A DNA stretch of 64,000 bases from Azospirillum rugosum (GTDB taxonomy: Bacteria > Pseudomonadota > Alphaproteobacteria > Azospirillales > Azospirillaceae): positions 1 to 64,000 of the forward strand of contig NZ_JAGINP010000019.1 in assembly GCF_017876155.1 (NCBI RefSeq), given 5' to 3'. Position numbers and translations under genes: made by a program. The notes under the pieces are model-generated. The model made no database searches. It was not told the DNA's origin and saw only the letters and a program-made list of their open reading frames with translations. Below are positions 27,771-36,462 of the stretch, in pieces (position 1 is the stretch's first letter; each line of letters opens with the position of its first letter).

Positions 27771-28313
27771 ATGGACGACACCGCGCTGAAGGCGCTGCTG
27801 CTGCACCGCGAGGTCGAGGACTTCCTGCTGATGGAAGCCGACCTGCTCGACGACCGCCGCTTCGCCGATTGGCTGGCGCTGTGCACCGACGACATCCGCT
27901 ACTGGATGCCGATGGCGCGCAACGTGCAGTTCAACAAGACCGCTCAGGAGTACACGCGCGAGCAGATGGACACCTGCTGGATCGACGAGGGCAAGGAGAC
28001 GCTGACCCAGCGCGTCAAGCAGCTCGCCACCGGCATCCACTGGGCCGAGGAGCCGCAATCGCGCGTCTCCCACCTGATCACCAACATCCGCATCACCGAG
28101 GTCACCCCCGACGCCGCCGGCAACGCGGCCGAGGTGCAGGTGCGCAGCCGCTTCCTGGTCTACCGCAACCGCCTGCACGACGAGGTCGACATCTACGTCG
28201 GCAAGCGCCGCGACACCCTGCGCAAGCTCGACGGCGCCTGGAAGATCGCAAGGCGCGAAATCTTCCTCGACCAGAACGTCCTCCTCGCCAAGAACATCAC
28301 GACCTTCTTTTGA
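27771..28313 (+). CDS. Aromatic ring-hydroxylating dioxygenase beta subunit, copy 2
   Basis: A 180-residue protein identical to the copy 1 beta subunit except Ala for Pro at 119. The ATG at 27771 corresponds to the copy 1 start; the open frame begins five codons earlier with GTG. With identical partners, alpha 1 and alpha 2 could form mixed oligomers. Confidence 0.95.
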   Translation: MDDTALKALLLHREVEDFLLMEADLLDDRRFADWLALCTDDIRYWMPMARNVQFNKTAQEYTREQMDTCWIDEGKETLTQRVKQLATGIHWAEEPQSRVSHLITNIRITEVTPDAAGNAAEVQVRSRFLVYRNRLHDEVDIYVGKRRDTLRKLDGAWKIARREIFLDQNVLLAKNITTFF

Positions 28314-28436
28314 AGAGCCGTCCGAGGAGCGGCGCGGTTGCGCCGTTCGCCCGGTTGTTTCATTGTGCAGGATGTTCCATTTCACCGGAAGCCGCCGCGC
28401 GCCCACAGACGGACGCCGCCACGATGGTGTGACACG

Positions 28437-29237
28437 ATGATCAGAGCCGTTGACCGCGCGTTCGACATTCTCGACTGCTTCAAGACCGCCACGGAACTGA
28501 ACCTCAGCGAGCTGAGCGAACGGACCGGGCTCAGCAAAAGCACGGCGCACCGCTTCCTCGCCGTGCTGGAGGAACGCGGCGCCGTGGTCCGCGACCCCAA
28601 GACGCAGCGCTTCGCCATCGGCCCGGCGATCCTCGCGCTGAGCGCCAAGCAGAACGGCCCGGAGGAGCTTCAGCGGCTGGCCCAGCCGATCATGGCCGAA
28701 CTGCGCGACAGCAGCGGCGAAACCACCGTGCTGTCGCTGCGCGTCGGCGACCACCGCATCGCCGTCGACCAGTGTGAAAGCCACCAGCAGCTGCGGCGCA
28801 GCGTCCAGATCGGCGAGGTGCGCCCGCTCTATCTCGGCGGGGCGGGCAAGGCGATGCTCGCCTACTCCGACATGGTGGAGCGGGAACGGATCCTGCAGTC
28901 GATGCCGCGGGAGCGGATCACCTCCTACACCATCACCGATCCGGACCTGCTCGCGGCCGAACTCGACCGCATCCGCAAGCGCGGCTACGCGGTCGCCGAA
29001 AACGAATATCTGTTCGGCGTGATCTCCATCGCCGCCCCGGTGTTCGACGCGGCCAGGCGCGCCATCGCGGCGCTGACCCTCACCGGCCCCGTCTTCCGCA
29101 TCACCCCGGAAATGGTGCAGCGGCTCGGCCCCGACGTCGCCGAAGCGGCGGGCAAGCTGACCCGGCTGATCGCCCCCGACGCGAAGCGTGCATCAGTGTC
29201 CGCCGCTTCCGAACCGGAACAGCGCCGCTCCGCCTGA
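28437..29237 (+). CDS. IclR-family transcriptional regulator
   Basis: A 266-residue regulator. The N-terminal winged helix is MIRAVDRAFDILDCF followed by LSELSERTGLSKSTAHRFL, and the C-terminal effector domain shows GGAGKAMLAY and GYAVAENE. IclR proteins control aromatic and short-chain acid catabolism. It lies 123 bases after the second beta subunit. A GGAA/TTCC-containing segment (28374-28390, TTCCATTTCACCGGAA) precedes it, resembling the motifs before both duplicated oxygenases. It may activate or repress those two operons and itself. Confidence 0.93.
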   Translation: MIRAVDRAFDILDCFKTATELNLSELSERTGLSKSTAHRFLAVLEERGAVVRDPKTQRFAIGPAILALSAKQNGPEELQRLAQPIMAELRDSSGETTVLSLRVGDHRIAVDQCESHQQLRRSVQIGEVRPLYLGGAGKAMLAYSDMVERERILQSMPRERITSYTITDPDLLAAELDRIRKRGYAVAENEYLFGVISIAAPVFDAARRAIAALTLTGPVFRITPEMVQRLGPDVAEAAGKLTRLIAPDAKRASVSAASEPEQRRSA

Positions 29238-29361
29238 CCGGACCTTCGCACACCCTACCCTACAGGAGACGCCCTGGCCCCCCTTCGCGGGGATGACGGC
29301 CGTCTCATGACAGGAACACGCTCTCCAAACGCGATCACCCCGGTGACCCGGGGAGATCGCT

Positions 29362-29398
29362 TTGACACCCATACGCTTGTATGATAACCGTATTCATC
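29362..29398 (+). promoter_or_regulatory. TTGACA element and GntR-type operator (site 5)
   Basis: TTGACA (29362-29367), then an operator in reverse orientation at 29379-29398: GTATGATA complete, four bases, and a weak second half. Lies about 70 bases before the third oxygenase gene. No IclR-like motif is visible in this gap (29238-29468). Confidence 0.5.
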
Positions 29399-29468
29399 AC
29401 ACAGGCCAGCGCCACCCGGCGTATGGCGCAAGCGAAGCCGTCACAGTGCCCTCCCAAGGAGAATGCGG

Positions 29469-30809
29469 GTGAAAGCGCAGCCGGAATCCTACTCATCGCT
29501 GGTTGACGCCGACCAGGGAATCGTCAGCCGGGAAGTCTTCGTGAACCAGGAGGTCTTCGAGCAGGAGATCGCGCGCATCTTCGCCCGCGCCTGGCTGTTC
29601 GTCGGCCATGAAAGCCTGATCCCCAACCCGGACGACTACTTCGTCTCGCGCATGGGCATGGACTCCGTCATCCTGACGCGGGACCGCCAGGGCAACATCC
29701 ACGTCCTGCTGAACAGCTGCATGCACCGGGGCATGAAGCTCTGCCGCCACGACCAGGGCAACGCGCGCGCCCTCACCTGCCCCTACCACGGCTGGAGCTA
29801 TTCCACGGACGGCCAGCTGGTGGAGACGCCGGGCGAACTCGTCGGCGTCCCGGGTTTGGCGACCCATTACCATGGGCAGCTCGACAAGAAGGCTTGGGGC
29901 CTCGTGCGCTGCCCGAACGTCGTGAACTACAAGGGCACCATCTGGGCCAGCTGGGACAAGGAGGCCCCGCCCTTCCTCGACTATCTCGGCGACATGAAAC
30001 ACTACCTCGACGCCGCGCTCGACCACCGCGACGGGCGCGAGGGCGGGTCGGAAGTCTTCGGCGGCGTGCAGAAATGGCGCGTCAAATGCAATTGGAAGTT
30101 CGCGCCGGAGAACTTCATCGGCGATATGTACCACGACATCAGCCACCGCTCCGTCGATCTCGTCGGCATCGGGCCCAGCGTCGGCAAGGGCCGGCGGGAC
30201 GCGTCGCGCCGGCGCATGACCATCGGCTTCCCCGGCCTCGGCCACGGCCTGCTCGGCCAGCTGCCGCACACGGCGGAGGACGACTACGTTCCGCTCTACA
30301 CCAAGCACCCGGAGGTGGAGGCCTATTTCCGTGAAATCCACGCCGCCCGCGTGCGCAACCTGGGCGACCGGATGCGGGTGCAGACCAGCGTCGGCACGAT
30401 CTTCCCGAACATGTCCTTCCACGGCCGGCAGCCGCGGACCATCGCCGTCTTCCACCCGATCAGCCCGACGGAGATGGAGATGTGGCGCTTCTATCTGGTG
30501 GACAAGGACGCCCCGCAGGCGGTCAAGGACGCCACCCGCCATTACTACCTGCGCTATTCCGGCCCGGCGGGCATGACGGAATCCGACGACCTGGAGAACT
30601 GGTCCTACGCGACGGAGGCCAGCAAGGCGCCGCTGGCGCGGCAGTACGCCTACAACTACCAGATGGGCCTCGGCCACGCGCAGCCCATCGAGGGCCTGCG
30701 CGGCGCGGTGCAGAGCGGCGACGTGTCGGAAGAGAACCAGCGCATCTTCTACAGCCGCTGGGCCGACTTCATGGCCGGGAAGAGCTGGGCCGACCTGATC
30801 CCGGGTTGA
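29469..30809 (+). CDS. Aromatic ring-hydroxylating dioxygenase alpha subunit, copy 3 (no beta)
   Basis: A 446-residue Rieske oxygenase clearly related to copies 1 and 2 but more diverged. Rieske ligands CMH and CPYHGWSY are intact; the iron site reads NFIGDMYHDISHRSVD, again His-x3-His. No beta gene follows; next is a semialdehyde dehydrogenase. It may borrow a beta subunit from the duplicated operons or work without one. The GTG at 29469 has AAGGAG seven bases away; the in-frame ATG two codons earlier is only one base from it. Confidence 0.93.
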   Translation: MKAQPESYSSLVDADQGIVSREVFVNQEVFEQEIARIFARAWLFVGHESLIPNPDDYFVSRMGMDSVILTRDRQGNIHVLLNSCMHRGMKLCRHDQGNARALTCPYHGWSYSTDGQLVETPGELVGVPGLATHYHGQLDKKAWGLVRCPNVVNYKGTIWASWDKEAPPFLDYLGDMKHYLDAALDHRDGREGGSEVFGGVQKWRVKCNWKFAPENFIGDMYHDISHRSVDLVGIGPSVGKGRRDASRRRMTIGFPGLGHGLLGQLPHTAEDDYVPLYTKHPEVEAYFREIHAARVRNLGDRMRVQTSVGTIFPNMSFHGRQPRTIAVFHPISPTEMEMWRFYLVDKDAPQAVKDATRHYYLRYSGPAGMTESDDLENWSYATEASKAPLARQYAYNYQMGLGHAQPIEGLRGAVQSGDVSEENQRIFYSRWADFMAGKSWADLIPG

Positions 30810-30872
30810 GTCGCACAACGCCTTCCGCTTGCAAATTCCCACGATCATCCAGAAAAGACGGCGGCCATTCCG

Positions 30873-32327
30873 ATGATGGACCTGAAGAACCCCAGCCTTT
30901 TGAAGACCCAGGCCTATGTGAACGGCGAATGGCGCGACGGCCCGCAGGGCCGCAGCTTCCCGGTCACCAACCCGGCGACCGGCGCCGTGCTGGCCCAGGT
31001 CGCCGACCTCGGCGCGGAAGAGACGCGCGCCGCCATTCTCGCCGCCAACGACGCCTGGGACGGCTGGCGGTCGAAGACGGCCAAGGAGCGCGCCGCCGTC
31101 CTGCGCCGCTGGTACGAGCTGGTTCTGGAAAACCAGGAGGATCTGGCGGCGATCATGACCGCCGAGCAGGGCAAGCCGCTGGCCGAGGCGCGCGGCGAGG
31201 TCGGCGCCGGCGCCACCTTCCTGGAATGGTTCGCGGAGGAGGCCAAGCGCGCCTACGGCGACGTGATCCCGGCCCACAAGCCGGGCGCGCGCATCGTCGT
31301 GGTGAAGGAGCCCATCGGCGTCGTCGCCGCGATCACGCCCTGGAACTTCCCCTTCTCCATGATCACCCGCAAATGCGCCCCGGCGCTCGCCGCCGGCTGC
31401 CCGGTGGTGGTGAAGCCGGCGGAGGACACGCCGCTGTCGGCGCTGGCCATCGCGGCGCTCGCCGAGCAGGCCGGCGTGCCCAAGGGCATCTTCAATGTCG
31501 TCACCGGGTCCGACCCCGTCGCCATCGCCGGTGAGCTGACCGCCAGCCGGCTGGTGCGCAAGCTGTCCTTCACCGGTTCGACCGAGGTCGGCAAGATCCT
31601 CATGCGGCAGTGCGCCGACACCGTGAAGAAGGTGTCGCTGGAGCTGGGCGGCAACGCGCCGCTGATCGTCTTCGACGACGCCGACCTCGACGTCGCGGTG
31701 GCCGGCGCCATCGCGTCCAAATACCGCAACGTCGGGCAGACCTGCGTCTGCGCCAACCGCATCCTGGTGCAGTCCACCGTCTACGACGCCTTCGCCGCCA
31801 AGCTGACCGCCGCGGCCGAGGCGCTGACCGTCGGCAACGGGGCGGAGCCCGGCGTGCAGCAGGGCCCACTGATCAACCCTCAGGCCGTGTCCAAGGTGCA
31901 GGAAATGGTGGACGACGCCCTCGCCAAGGGCGCCACGCTGACCACCGGCGGCAAGCGCCACGCGTTCGGGCCGAACTATTTCGAGCCGACCGTGCTGACC
32001 GGCGTCACCACCGACATGCGGGTGGCGCGCGAGGAGATCTTCGGGCCGGTCGCCCCCCTCTTCCGCTTCGACACGGAGGACGAGGCGGTGCGCCTGGCGA
32101 ACGACACGGAATACGGCCTCGCCGCCTACTTCTACACCCGCGACCTCGGCCGGGCGTGGCGCGTCGCCGAGCGGCTGGAATACGGCATGGTCGGCATCAA
32201 CGAAAGCCTGCTCGCCACCGAGGTCGCCCCCTTCGGCGGCATCAAGGAAAGCGGCATCGGCCGGGAAGGCTCCAAGTACGGCTTGGATGACTTCCTGGAG
32301 ATCAAATACATGTGCGTCGGCCTGTAA
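30873..32327 (+). CDS. gabD: NAD(P)-dependent succinate-semialdehyde dehydrogenase family
   Basis: A 484-residue aldehyde dehydrogenase. The catalytic Glu is in LELGGNAP and the nucleophile Cys in GQTCVCANRI; TPWNFPFSMITRK and FTGSTEVGK are cofactor motifs. Closest in appearance to GabD, which oxidises succinate semialdehyde to succinate. Between an oxygenase and a cupin it may instead oxidise an aldehyde from ring or side-chain degradation. Co-transcribed with alpha 3 (63-base gap). Confidence 0.9.
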   Translation: MMDLKNPSLLKTQAYVNGEWRDGPQGRSFPVTNPATGAVLAQVADLGAEETRAAILAANDAWDGWRSKTAKERAAVLRRWYELVLENQEDLAAIMTAEQGKPLAEARGEVGAGATFLEWFAEEAKRAYGDVIPAHKPGARIVVVKEPIGVVAAITPWNFPFSMITRKCAPALAAGCPVVVKPAEDTPLSALAIAALAEQAGVPKGIFNVVTGSDPVAIAGELTASRLVRKLSFTGSTEVGKILMRQCADTVKKVSLELGGNAPLIVFDDADLDVAVAGAIASKYRNVGQTCVCANRILVQSTVYDAFAAKLTAAAEALTVGNGAEPGVQQGPLINPQAVSKVQEMVDDALAKGATLTTGGKRHAFGPNYFEPTVLTGVTTDMRVAREEIFGPVAPLFRFDTEDEAVRLANDTEYGLAAYFYTRDLGRAWRVAERLEYGMVGINESLLATEVAPFGGIKESGIGREGSKYGLDDFLEIKYMCVGL

Positions 32328-32353
32328 TACATGTGCGAAAAGGAAGACCGGGC

Positions 32354-32716
32354 ATGAGCACGCTGACCGTCATCGAAAACACGGCCGACGCCGATGTCTT
32401 CACCTCCTCCAAGCTCTACCCGACGGCCATCGCGCCGACCACGCCGGAGGTGCGTGTCCACGTCGTCCACCGCAGCGAGGACACGGGCCACACCGCCGGC
32501 GTCTGGGAGCTGACCGTCGGCAAGTGCCGGCTGGAGCGGACGGTGGACGAGGTCTTCGTGCTGCTGTCGGGCGTCTGGGTCCTCACCGCCGACGACGGCA
32601 CGGTGACGACCCTGCGGGCCGGCGATACGGCCTTGCTTCCGAAGGGATGGAAGGGCATCGGCGAGGTCGTCGAGACGGTGCGCAAGGTCTACGCGACCTT
32701 TCCGTCCAGGGCGTGA
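32354..32716 (+). CDS. Small cupin-domain protein (DUF861/cupin_3 type)
   Basis: A 120-residue single cupin, recognisable from ELTVGKCRLERTVDEVFVLLSGV and LRAGDTALLPKGWKG. This group includes proteins of unknown function and ureidoglycine-aminohydrolase relatives; few His ligands are visible, so catalysis is doubtful. Last gene of the alpha 3/semialdehyde dehydrogenase unit; its stop is one base from the end of the converging TPR gene. Confidence 0.82.
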   Translation: MSTLTVIENTADADVFTSSKLYPTAIAPTTPEVRVHVVHRSEDTGHTAGVWELTVGKCRLERTVDEVFVLLSGVWVLTADDGTVTTLRAGDTALLPKGWKGIGEVVETVRKVYATFPSRA

Positions 32717-32717
32717 T

Positions 32718-34394
32718 TCATTTGGCCAGGAACTCCAGGAAAGGAAAATTCTCGAAGTCGAACCAGACAACGGCCGGCGGCGTCCCGGACCGGTCGAGCC
32801 AGTCATGGATGCAGTACGGCGCGGCCTGATCCAGCCCCCAGTAAGCCCGCCCTTCGTCGAAGTGCCAGCCGATGTAGGAAACGGCCATGTCGAGGAAAGC
32901 GGCCGCTCTGGGCGTGCGATTGAACGCCATGAAGCCGGCCAGGAAATCGCGCGTCGGCCCGCGATGACGCCGGTCCTTCATGATGGCGATGTCCCAGGAT
33001 GGCCATGCGCCCACCGCGGCGCCGGGATCCTCCAGGAACCGGGCATCGATGTCCACCTGAACGACCGGCCCCTTCCCGTCCCGGATCAAGTCTCTTGCCA
33101 CCGCAAAGCGCGCGGATGCGAAGTAGGTCAAGCGCACGGGATCGGAAAGATGGCTCAGATCGATGGCTTCGCACGAGCAGGATAGCCTGCCGCCGGAGGC
33201 GTCACTCAGCCGCTTCAACGCATCCAGCGTTTCCGCGGACGGGTTGACGACATGGACGTGCAAAACACAGGATCCCGCACGCTCACGGAACGACGCCACG
33301 AAGTCCGAACCGAAGCGCCGCCAATACACGTCATCGCATCCCGCCAGCAGGATGGGCCGGCCATCGTTCGCGGGCGGCGCAAGCGTCCGGCGTACCGCCG
33401 CCCCGAACAGGCGCGAGGAAAACCCGCCCAAGCGATCGTAGAACCGCGGATCGCTTTGGACCAGGGACCAAACCAGCAGTTCGAAATCGCTGGCCACCTC
33501 CTCCGGGGAAAAGAGTCGGGCGTGCTTGCGGAAGAAGCGGCACGCCACGCCCATCCGCTTTTGGCGGTAGAGATCGTAGCAGACGACCGCCAACGCCGCG
33601 GTGTGGCGCGGGTTGCGCTTCAGGACGAGCCGGGCGAACTGCGCGGTTTCAGCCAGGGTCGAGTCATCCAGGACACCGTTTTGCAACGCAAGGATGATGG
33701 TGCCGAAGCTGTTCTTCAGCGCCTCGGCATGGCCGCCCTGCGCGGCCCGCAGGAAATGGGCGATCGCGTCACGCATCGTGATCGGGTCGACCATGTGGCG
33801 GCTGTTTAGCGGATTGGCCGACAGCAGCCCGCTGATGGACAGCTTGCAGACGCCCAGCCTGTACAGGTGGGCGGGGTGGTTCGGATCGCCGTTCCCGAGC
33901 CGTTGATAGACCAATTCCGCATCCGCCGCCTTTCCTTGCGACAGCAGACAATCGCCGAGCCGAAGGAGAAGCGACTCCTGGTCCGGAGCAAGCCGAAGGG
34001 CGCGCCGAAGCGCGGCGGTGGCGGCCTCGGCCCGGTTGGCGTCCAGGAGCACAGCGCCCAGGTTGCCGTAGGCCTTGGCCCAGGCCGGGTCGAGCGCGAC
34101 GGCGCGCCGATGGCATGCCGCCGCGCGCTCGGCCTGTCCGTTCGCCCGCCACGCGGCGCCGAGGTTGTCGTAATAGGCGGCGCAGAACGGATCGCGGGCG
34201 ATGGCCGTCCCGATCAGGTCGACGGCGCGCGCGTGGTCGCCGGCCTGATGGTGAAGGACGCCGAGAAGATGCCAGGCATCGGCCACCGACGGGTCCGCTT
34301 CGAGAATCTTGCCGTAAATCTCGGCGGCTTCCTGAAAGCGGTTGCTCTGGTGCAAACCAACGGCGATCCGCAGAGCTTCGGGAATGCTGGTCAT
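32718..34394 (-). CDS. TPR protein with C-terminal glycosyltransferase-like domain
   Basis: A 558-residue protein. Residues about 5-150 hold four or more tetratricopeptide repeats (for example AWHLLGVLHHQAGDHARAV, AYYDNLGAAWRANGQAERA, AYGNLGAVLLDANRAEAAT). The C-terminal 220 or so residues have PILLAGCDDVYWRRFG, a DxD-like VQVDIDARFL and YWGLDQAAPY, reminiscent of nucleotide-sugar transferase folds. Possible role: glycosylation of a protein or polysaccharide. The ATG at 34394 was chosen over a GTG seven codons upstream. No sugar genes flank it, so the function is open. Confidence 0.75.
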   Translation of the reverse strand: MTSIPEALRIAVGLHQSNRFQEAAEIYGKILEADPSVADAWHLLGVLHHQAGDHARAVDLIGTAIARDPFCAAYYDNLGAAWRANGQAERAAACHRRAVALDPAWAKAYGNLGAVLLDANRAEAATAALRRALRLAPDQESLLLRLGDCLLSQGKAADAELVYQRLGNGDPNHPAHLYRLGVCKLSISGLLSANPLNSRHMVDPITMRDAIAHFLRAAQGGHAEALKNSFGTIILALQNGVLDDSTLAETAQFARLVLKRNPRHTAALAVVCYDLYRQKRMGVACRFFRKHARLFSPEEVASDFELLVWSLVQSDPRFYDRLGGFSSRLFGAAVRRTLAPPANDGRPILLAGCDDVYWRRFGSDFVASFRERAGSCVLHVHVVNPSAETLDALKRLSDASGGRLSCSCEAIDLSHLSDPVRLTYFASARFAVARDLIRDGKGPVVQVDIDARFLEDPGAAVGAWPSWDIAIMKDRRHRGPTRDFLAGFMAFNRTPRAAAFLDMAVSYIGWHFDEGRAYWGLDQAAPYCIHDWLDRSGTPPAVVWFDFENFPFLEFLAK

Positions 34395-34439
34395 CAACGA
34401 ATGGCTCCGCCGCACGACAAGGCGCGCCCGACCGCATCA

Positions 34440-34947
34440 ACATGCCACCAAAGCGCGTTCATGCTGCATTAGATACCTCATGCCGTAGGCATAGCCTTTA
34501 AAATTTTCAAAGATCAGGGCCTGCTTGCCAGGGGCGATTGCCGGAACGCTGGCCGGAACGTAGAGCGTCGATGTCGAAGCGGATGTTCGTCGCCGCTGTG
34601 CGGACTTTCGACCACATCGCAGCTTCGCACGAAAGCCCACCGGCGCTCGCGTCCACTCACAACCTGCCGATCGCACGAAGGAACTGTTGCTGTCGACCGA
34701 CAACCGTTTCGAGGAGGGATTCGGGGCGTGCGATCCGCTGCGTGCCCGATCGATCCTCGATGGAATGCCGTGAGGCGGCAACGACGGTGCTTGTCGGTCG
34801 GGTTGCGTTCTTCCCAAAGGTCGGGAATGATGTGGCCGAAGCGTTTCGGGCCTTCTCCGGCGTGACGCAAGTGCGCCAGGATTGGGCATTCAAGGTTGAT
34901 TGATCGCTCCTGATCGCAGCCCGCACACCAGCTGAGGACCAACCTTC
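34440..34947. other. Intergenic stretch, no gene recognised
   Basis: About 500 bases between the TPR gene and the DUF4167 gene. Several open frames cross it in both directions but none has a family resemblance, a good ribosome site or normal composition. It may contain remnants of an older insertion. Confidence 0.4.
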
Positions 34948-35202
34948 ATGCCTTTTGACAACCCGGCGAGCGGTCGAGCCCGTCGGCAACCGCGGTTCGG
35001 CAAAGCGGCCCCCCAGCAAGCCGCACAAGCAGCCCCGGCGCGAGCGCGCCCAAAGGTGAATGGATCGGCCGAGCAAAAGCACGCGCAATGGCTCGCCCGC
35101 GCGGGCGATGCCGAGCGGGCCGGCGATTCCGTCGAAGCCGAAACCTGCCGCCAGCACGCGGAGCATTGGTTTCGTGTGGCTCACGGCCGCAACGATCCAT
35201 GA
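34948..35202 (+). CDS. DUF4167-domain small protein
   Basis: An 84-residue basic protein. The C-terminal half (EQKHAQWLARAGDAERAGD followed by VEAETCRQHAEHWFR) matches the DUF4167 pattern of a short helical hairpin found across Alphaproteobacteria, where it usually follows a basic, disordered N-terminus that may bind nucleic acid. This copy is short. Function unknown. Confidence 0.75.
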   Translation: MPFDNPASGRARRQPRFGKAAPQQAAQAAPARARPKVNGSAEQKHAQWLARAGDAERAGDSVEAETCRQHAEHWFRVAHGRNDP

Positions 35203-35285
35203 GACTCCGCTGATCCGCCCTGTTTCCTTGGGATCCGGGGCGGCGGCGCGCGGCCGGTTGTTCCATCGATGGCCGGCGAACCGGA

Positions 35286-36182
35286 TCAGGCGGTCCTCCA
35301 CAGCGTGATGATCATGACGCCGGCCACCGTCAGGGCCGCACCGGCCAACTGCAGCCAGCCCAGCGGCTCCGCCAGCATCAGATAGCCGAAGACCGCGGCG
35401 GCGACCGGGCCGATGGCGCCGCTCAGCGCCACCAGATTGGGACCGACCCGCCGCAGCGCCTCCGCCGTCATCAAGACGGGCAGCACGGTGCAGACCACCG
35501 CCATGACCGCCGACAGGCCATAGACCGGCAGCGGCAGATCCAGGGCCGAAAGCGGCCGCAGCACACCAAATTGCAGGATGCAGCACAGGCAGGCCGCCGT
35601 CATCGCATAGGCGGTGAAGCGCATGGAGCCGATCCGCTGCACCACGCGGCTGCTGCCGACCAGATAGACCGAATAGAGGAAGGCCCCCATGAAGACCAGC
35701 CCGGCCCCGGCCATGAAGTTGGGATGGCCGGTCCCGACCTCCGACCACACCACCAGCGCGACGCCGGCATAGGAGACGACCAGCGCCGCCACCTCGCGCA
35801 GCCCGATCCGCTTGCCGAGGAACAGGGCCGACAGAACCACCACGATGGTCGGGTAGAGGAACAGCAGCAGCCGCCCCATCCCGGCGGAGACATAGCGCAG
35901 CCCCAGGAAATCGCAGAAGCTGGCGGCGTAATAGCCGGTGACGCCCAGCCCGACGGTCAGCGCCAGATCCCGGCCCGATATGGGCGCCCGCGCCCCGCGC
36001 GCGCCCGACCACAGGGCCATGCCCAGGAAGAAGGGCAGCGCGAAGACCATGCGCAGCATGATCAGCGTCACCGGGTCGACGTTGTAGCGGTAGGCCAGCT
36101 TGATGATGACCGGCCGCAGCGAAAAGGCCACCACCCCCGCCACGGCAAGCCCCAGCCCGGCCAGAATTTGGACCGGCGGCAT
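35286..36182 (-). CDS. EamA/DMT-family membrane exporter
   Basis: A 298-residue protein with ten hydrophobic helices in two EamA repeats (first about 5-140, second about 150-295). Drug/metabolite transporters of this kind export amino acids or other small metabolites. The start is uncertain: ATG at 36182 lacks a clear ribosome site, and the frame stays open for 84 codons upstream into non-conserved sequence. Confidence 0.85.
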   Translation of the reverse strand: MPPVQILAGLGLAVAGVVAFSLRPVIIKLAYRYNVDPVTLIMLRMVFALPFFLGMALWSGARGARAPISGRDLALTVGLGVTGYYAASFCDFLGLRYVSAGMGRLLLFLYPTIVVVLSALFLGKRIGLREVAALVVSYAGVALVVWSEVGTGHPNFMAGAGLVFMGAFLYSVYLVGSSRVVQRIGSMRFTAYAMTAACLCCILQFGVLRPLSALDLPLPVYGLSAVMAVVCTVLPVLMTAEALRRVGPNLVALSGAIGPVAAAVFGYLMLAEPLGWLQLAGAALTVAGVMIITLWRTA

Positions 36183-36462
36183 CACAGGAGCCGCGGCGGC
36201 GGTATCGGAAGACAGGCTGCTTTGTGATGCGCTGCTCTGAGACAAGGTGGCGAATCCGGCGACGGGAGTAGGGACGCCATTCAAGCATCCCCGCGCCCGT
36301 TTGGCTCGCACCAAGGCGACGCACGGCCATGCCCGCCGCCATACCCTGGATTGCACGATCCGCGGTGCTGACGGTGAAGCGCCCCGACTGTCAGGCAAGA
36401 GGCGTTTCCGCGAGAGGCCGGGCTTCGGCCGCATGGGCGGCGGGGACCGCGTTGCGCCGTGG

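Larger units (their letters stand above)
26364..28313 (+). repeat. Direct duplication, copy 2 (Rieske alpha and beta genes)
   Basis: Counterpart of 20879-22814 in the same orientation, 5.5 kb downstream. The intergenic junction between alpha and beta differs: copy 2 has 25 bases, copy 1 has 11. Upstream and downstream flanks are unrelated apart from the IclR-like motif. Confidence 0.93.

Noticed and set aside
34437-34903. Overlapping open frames in the gap before the DUF4167 gene
   Set aside because: No resemblance to known families, no ribosome sites, low-quality composition on both strands.
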